64,000 nucleotides of DNA. Origin: PALSA-612 sp963776735. Lineage in GTDB: Bacteria; Actinomycetota; Thermoleophilia; Gaiellales; Gaiellaceae. Where the stretch lies: the NCBI GenBank assembly GCA_963776735.1, contig CAVZNV010000015.1, positions 62,001 to 126,000 of the forward strand, given 5' to 3'. Position 1 is the stretch's first letter; each line of letters begins with the position of its first letter. Of this stretch, positions 59,314 to 64,000 are shown piece after piece. The notes beneath the pieces were generated by a model. The model saw only the letters and a program-made list of their open reading frames with translations. It was not told the origin of the DNA and searched no databases. The translations under genes were made by a program, and so were the position numbers.

Positions 59314-62300
59314 GTGAGGTTCGCGTCGAGAGGAGCACATGTCCGCCGGGGCGCGTTCTTCACGGCCGTCGTTCTGATCGCCGGCTTTGCAGTAGGCGTG
59401 GGATCACGGTCGACGGCGCGGGCGGCGAACCCGGCCGACCTGCTCGACGTCCTCCGGATCGGCACAGGGTCCAGCGGTCTGAGCAGCAGCGCGACCCCCG
59501 CCTTCATCGTTCCGTTCCTTGGTGTCGGGCCGGGGCAGGGGACGGTCGGCACGCCGATTCCGCTGCCGACAGCCCAGAGCGGAAGCAACGCGCCTCTGAC
59601 GATGAGCGGCAGCGCAAGCTCCGAGGGGTCGCTCGAGCTGTCGGGCAACGGGCAATACCTCACCGTCGCCGGCTACGACGCGACTCCCGGAACGGCGGGC
59701 GTGGCGAGTTCCACCACGATCCCGCGCGTCGCCGGCCGCATCGACGGCGCAGGAAACATCGACACGTCGACCGTGCTCAAGCTCGGGTCGTTCAGCGGAA
59801 ACAATGCCCGCGGCGCGGTCACGAACGACGGGAACGAGTTCTGGGTGACGGGCGCCGGCGGTAACCCGCGCGGCATCGTCTACGCACCGCTCGGGAACGG
59901 CGCCGCCGCAACCGCCGTGACCTCGAACAACACCAATGCGCGCGTTCCGGTGATCGCCGGCGGCCAGCTCTACCTGAGTACGAACAACAACACACCGCCC
60001 GGTCTCTACAAGGTTGGAACCGGCCTTCCGACCGGGTCGCCAAGCGCCACTGCGGTGACGCCGCTTGTCACCGGATCCAGCAGCGACCCGTACGCCTTCG
60101 TCTTCACGGACGCGAACACGCTCTACGTCGCCGATCCGCCCGGGATCAAGAAGTACTGGTTCAACGGCTCGGCCTGGGTGCCGCAGGGATCGGCAACAGC
60201 ACCCGGCCAGCTCGCCGGCCTCACCGGCAAGGTCGAGAACGGCGCGGTGCAGCTCTACGCGACGGACCTGAACGGAACGACCATCTATGCGTTCACCGAC
60301 TCGGCCGCCTCGAACTCGACGATCTCCGGCTCGTTCTCGACGCTCGCACATGCGCCGGCAAACACGCTCTACAAGGGTGTCGCGTTCGCTCCGGCCGGCC
60401 AGACGCTGTCGAATGCGCCGCCAACGATCTCGCTCCAGGACTCGGCCCTGACGCGGTCGATCGGCGATACCTACAGCCCGACGCAAACGACCGCGACGGT
60501 GTCCGATCTCTTCTACACGGATCCGTCGCAGCTCACCGTCACCGCCACCTCGTCGAACACCGCCGTCGTGCCGTCGGTCTCGGTGAGCGGGACGGGCGGC
60601 ACGCGGACGATCACTGTCACGCCCGCTGACACGGTCGGTATCTCGAACATCGTCGTCACCGTCTCCACTCCGGACGGCCGTTCGGCGAGCGCCACGCTCG
60701 AGTACGGCGTCTCCGCGCAGGCGCCGGACGCGACGAGCTACTGGCTTTCCGGCGGATTCTCGAATGCGTCGACGGCACAGGACGCGGGGGACGGCTACTT
60801 CATCGTCGGCGACGACGAGTTCAACCAGCCCGCGCTCTACAAGGCAGGCGTCTCGGGCGGTCCCGTGAAGACCTGGAACTTCGACACGCAGATGGGTGTC
60901 GCCGATTCGTCGCAGATCGATATCGAGGCATCCGCCCGGCTCGGCAGCACCATCTACTGGTTCGGCTCCGAGGGCAACAACTCGGACGGCTCCGTGAAGG
61001 CGAACCGGGCAATCGTCTTCGCGACCACGATCAGCGGCTCGGGCGCGTCGACGGAGCTCGCGTTCGCCGGCTTCTACAGGAACCTCCGCAACGACCTGCT
61101 CGCGTGGGACACGGCGAACGGCAACCAGTTCGGGTTCGTGGCCGGCGCTGCCGACGGCCAGATCCCGAAGGAGGTCAACGGCTACAACATCGAGGGTGCG
61201 GAGTTCGCCGCCGGCGCGTCGAGCACGCTCTACCTCGGCTTCCGGGCGCCGATCGTGCCCACGTCGAACCGGACCCAGGCGCTCGTCGTCCCGGTCACGA
61301 ACCTGATCGGCCTGATGAGCCCGAACGGGACGTCGGGTGGCCCGGCCGCCTTCGGCAGTCCGATGCAGTGGAACCTGACCCCGTCGGGTTACACCAATCC
61401 TCTCGGCGACACACCTGCGCTCGGCATCCGTGAGATTCCGCAAGAACGCGCACGACCAGTACATGATCGTCGCCGGCTCCTACGAGGAGGTTCCTGCAGC
61501 GCCGACCGGAGGCGCGGAGTTCCTCTACGCCTGGGACGGCAATCCGGCTGACCAGCCGTTGCTGACGAACACCGTGCTTCCGACACCGGACGCGGGCTCC
61601 GTGGAAAGCATCGTCTCGGTGCCTGACCCGCTCGCGAACGGCGCGCCGGTCACGTTCCTCTACGACAACGGCGACGACGACTACTACAACACCGGCCAGG
61701 AGGCGAAGGACCTCGACCCCGGCCTTCAGAAGGATCGCGCCGACGTGTTCGACCTCGCGCTCGTGCCGCCGACGATCACCGCGAGCGCCAGCTCGAACGG
61801 CAACGCCTACACGGGCGGAACGTGGACGAATCACGACGTCGTCGTCCACTTCGTCTGCACCGACAACAGCACCACGGGCATCGCGAGCCTTACGCCGGAC
61901 CAGACCGTCTCCACCGAGGGCGCCGGACAGTCGGTCACCGGCACGTGCACGGACAATGCGGGTGGAAGCTCACAGGCGACGTTCTCCGGCATCCAGATCG
62001 ACAAGACTCCGCCGACCGTGTCGATCACGACGCCGCCTTCCGGAGCGGTCTACACCCAAGGCCAGGTCGTCGACGCCGCCTTCTCGTGCGGTGACTCGGT
62101 GTCCGGGCCGGCGAGCTGCGTCGGCACGGTCGCGAACGGCTCTGCGATCGACACGTCCAACGGCCCGCACTCGTTCACGGTCACCGCCAGGGACCAGGCC
62201 GGCAACCAGACTTCCCAGAGCGTCCAGTACACGGCCGCCCAGCAGCTCGGCGGGAGCCAGACGACCTGCGACGGTTGGTTCATAGGCACCGGCAAGGACG

Positions 62301-62755
62301 TCGTCGTGCCCTCGGGCGCCACCTGCCATCTGCTTTCCGGGACGAACGGGACGCACGACCTGACCGTGCAGAAGGGCGGGACGCTCGACGCGCAAGACGT
62401 CACGGTCGGTCATGACCTGAGCGCAGACGGAGCGGCCGCCGTCCGGGTCTGCGGCACGAACGTCGCGCACGACCTCTCCGTTCAGAACTCGACGGGCGCC
62501 GTTCTCGTCGGCGACATGTCAGGCGGCTGCGCGTCCGGTAACACCGTCGGTCACGACCTGACGGTTCAGAACAATTCGGCAGCGGTCGACGTCGGCGACA
62601 ACACCGTCACGCACGACGTGAAGGTTCAGAACAACAAGCCGGGCGGTGCGACGGTCAACCGCAACAGCGCCGGCCACGACGCGACCTGCCAGGGCAACAG
62701 CCCGCAGACAGGTATCGGTAACACCGCGGCGCACGCGAACACCTGCCCCAGCTGA
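59314..62755 (+). CDS. Large secreted beta-rich protein, split by a frameshift
   Basis: Two frames, 59314 to 61551 and 61430 to 62755, join to one protein of about 1146 residues if one base of the CC at 61439-61440 is removed (GIREI then RKNAHDQYMIVAG). The N-terminus is a signal sequence (FFTAVVLIAGFAVGVG). The body has propeller-like and Ig-like segments (TPPTVSITTPPSGAVYTQGQ). The C-terminus has regular repeats with GHDLTVQNN, AHDLSVQNS and THDVKVQNN, probably a beta-helix. I assign no function. The GTG lies 7 nt after TAAGGT, a leaderless pattern. Confidence 0.75.
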
Positions 62756-62764
62756 CCCAGGGTC

Positions 62765-63337
62765 TCACTCGTCGGCGGTGCTCGGCAGCGTCGGTTGGTC
62801 GGTGGGATAGACCCCGACCGCGAAGCCGTACATCGTGCTGCCCGAGCGCGGGAGCCGGTCGAACTCCGCCACCAGCTCCGCCATCCGCTCCCAGAACGCC
62901 GACGCCTGCGCCTCCGTGATCCGGGCGTGGCGGATGAAGCCCCACAGCTTTCCGTCCTGGAAGGCCGCGACCGACTCGCCGGCAGCGACCTCGAAGTCGT
63001 TGAAGTCCCTGGGCATCTCGTCGCCCCCGGGGCTCCGCCCCACACCGACGTAGAACATCCGCGCCGTGCGGCCGTAGAAACGCTCCTCGATCGCCCGAAC
63101 ACGGCGCGTCCGAACGACCTGCACGAGTCCGGCCGCGCCGAGCACCTTGACGTGGTGGGCGATCGTGCTCTTCGGCCGCTCCAGCGTGGTGGCCAGCTCG
63201 GTCACCGTCGCAGCCCGCTCGTGGAGCAGGCCGAGGATCGAGGTCCGCAGGGGATGGCCGATCGCTTTCACCTGCGACGGCTCCGTCAACGCGATCCGGT
63301 CGGCGAGGTCGTAGTCGGGAGGCGACTTGCCGGCCAT
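62765..63337 (-). CDS. Winged-helix (ArsR-like) transcriptional regulator
   Basis: 190 aa. The N-terminal HTH is ATVTELATTLERPKSTIAHHVKVLGAAGLV with KAIGHPLRTSILGLL before it. The C-terminal part (about residues 85-185) is a putative ligand-binding or dimerisation domain with no metal-binding cysteines. It is divergent from the dienelactone hydrolase gene, and two palindromes in between are likely operators, so it probably controls that gene and itself. Confidence 0.87.
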   Translation of the reverse strand: MAGKSPPDYDLADRIALTEPSQVKAIGHPLRTSILGLLHERAATVTELATTLERPKSTIAHHVKVLGAAGLVQVVRTRRVRAIEERFYGRTARMFYVGVGRSPGGDEMPRDFNDFEVAAGESVAAFQDGKLWGFIRHARITEAQASAFWERMAELVAEFDRLPRSGSTMYGFAVGVYPTDQPTLPSTADE

Positions 63338-63351
63338 GGTACGAACAGACT

Positions 63352-63386
63352 AACATTGCAGAATGTTCCACACTAATGGATCATTA
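63352..63386. promoter_or_regulatory. Two palindromic operators between regulator and hydrolase
   Basis: AACATT-GCAG-AATGTT (63352-63367) and TAATG-GAT-CATTA (63374-63386) are perfect dyads in an AT-rich patch of the 66-nt divergent gap. Their spacing of about two helix turns fits two dimers of the winged-helix regulator. Confidence 0.5.
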
Positions 63387-63403
63387 TGCGAGGAGGTACC
63401 GAA

Positions 63404-63976
63404 ATGACCGAGGTCGTCCTGTATCACCACGTCCAGGGGTTGACCGACGGTGTCAGGTCGTTTGCCGACGAGCTCCGGCAGGCGGGGCACACCGTCCACA
63501 CCCCGGACATGTTCGACGGGCGCACGTTCGCCACGATCGAAGAGGGGTTGGCCTTCGCTCGCGCGACGGGCTTCGGGGCGCTCGCAGTGCGCGGTGTGGA
63601 GGCTGCGAACGAGCTTCCCGATGCCGTCTACGCCGGCTTCTCGTTCGGCGTCATGCCGGCCCAGCAGCTCGCCCAGACCCGCCCCGGCGCACGCGGGGCC
63701 CTGCTCATGTACTCATGCCTCCCCGTGTCGGAGTTCGGGGCCGCTTGGCCCGAGGGCGTTCCGGTGCAGGTCCACGGCAAGGAGGCCGATCCGTTCTTCG
63801 AGGAAGACCTCGAGGCAGCGCGGGAGCTCGTCGACTCCACCGACCGGGCCGAGTTGTTCCTCTACCCGGGGACCGAGCACCTCTTCGCCGACTCCTCGCT
63901 GCCGGCCTACGACGCAGCGGCCGCGGCACTGCTCACCGAGCGCGTGCTCGCGTTTCTCGCCGGGGTCAGTACCTAG
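63404..63976 (+). CDS. Dienelactone hydrolase family protein
   Basis: 190-aa alpha/beta hydrolase, DLH-like. The nucleophile position is Ser in YAGFSFGVMPAQ (classical DLH has Cys), with Asp in VHGKEADPFF and His in YPGTEHLFAD. The ATG at 63404 has AGGAGGT 6 nt upstream; an ATG at 63386 is open but lacks a site. The substrate is unknown. It ends 24 nt before the window border. Confidence 0.87.
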   Translation: MTEVVLYHHVQGLTDGVRSFADELRQAGHTVHTPDMFDGRTFATIEEGLAFARATGFGALAVRGVEAANELPDAVYAGFSFGVMPAQQLAQTRPGARGALLMYSCLPVSEFGAAWPEGVPVQVHGKEADPFFEEDLEAARELVDSTDRAELFLYPGTEHLFADSSLPAYDAAAAALLTERVLAFLAGVST

Positions 63977-64000
63977 ACGCGCGCCCGAACACGAATATCT

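Noticed and set aside
59404..61464. A 686-codon minus-strand open frame opposite the large secreted protein
   Set aside because: Composition (Arg/Gly/Val/Asp) and lack of motifs mark it as a shadow. The plus strand has a signal peptide and family-like repeats.

Overview
The window is GC-rich from end to end, uses many GTG and some TTG starts, and packs genes on both strands with frequent 1-20 nt overlaps. The gene families and the abundance of apparently leaderless starts suggest an actinobacterium, perhaps of the class Thermoleophilia (Gaiellales/Solirubrobacterales). That placement is inference made without a database search. There are two tRNA genes (Gly-UCC, Pro-UGG) and no rRNA, CRISPR array, prophage or transposase. 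No gene-free stretch is longer than 300 bases, except one of about 580 bases (45030-45607) that holds a degraded gene.

Layout. 1-4000: STAS protein, membrane SpoIIE-type phosphatase and DUF892 ferritin-like protein (partner-switching/stress module), then tRNA-Gly. 4097-11455: CtaG-like membrane protein, DapA-superfamily lyase, tRNA-Pro, EamA transporter, a structured RNA locus, ispH, zinc-ribbon protein, proline iminopeptidase, DUF1003 protein, class V aminotransferase. 11383-21739: divergent ileS, thioredoxin, NUDIX hydrolase, cNMP-binding protein, methyltransferase, MacB-type ABC exporter, serine hydrolase, RidA, YbdK-type ligase. 21740-28461: small coiled-coil proteins, then an ECF sigma operon with two beta-propeller proteins, a peroxiredoxin with an in-frame TGA at its catalytic cysteine position, and a membrane protein. 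28478-38067: DUF2269, LD-carboxypeptidase, SDR, QueA, AIM24, two-component system, WD40-like lipoprotein, fabI. 38096-45600: subtilase, SDR, a truncated LuxR-type gene joined to a decayed collagen-like gene, two intact collagen-like secreted proteins and a degraded gene. 45608-52460 (minus): acpS, nnrD/E, alr, cca, methyltransferase and two M29 aminopeptidases in one close-packed run. 52461-56636: ArfB-like hydrolase, glycoside hydrolase, methyltransferase, long coiled-coil protein. 56734-59250: arsenic operon (arsC-arsM-aquaporin, divergent arsR). 59314-63976: large secreted protein split by a frameshift, HTH regulator and dienelactone hydrolase.

The most notable signal is at 26009-26470. 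A peroxiredoxin keeps its frame through a TGA that sits exactly where the peroxidatic Cys of the TxxC motif belongs. It has no other cysteine, and 15 nt after the TGA comes a 6-bp hairpin with loop CGTGA that fits the bacterial SECIS pattern. This looks like a selenoprotein encoded in an ECF sigma operon. Other signals are a dispersed element of about 165 bp bordered by GGTGTCNGACACC palindromes, a recurrent TAnnnT box 6-7 nt before start codons (leaderless promoters), an IleRS with altered HIGH and KMSKS motifs, and a small-RNA-like locus before ispH. Three otherwise well-preserved genes carry single-base insertions, so uncorrected sequence errors must be considered.
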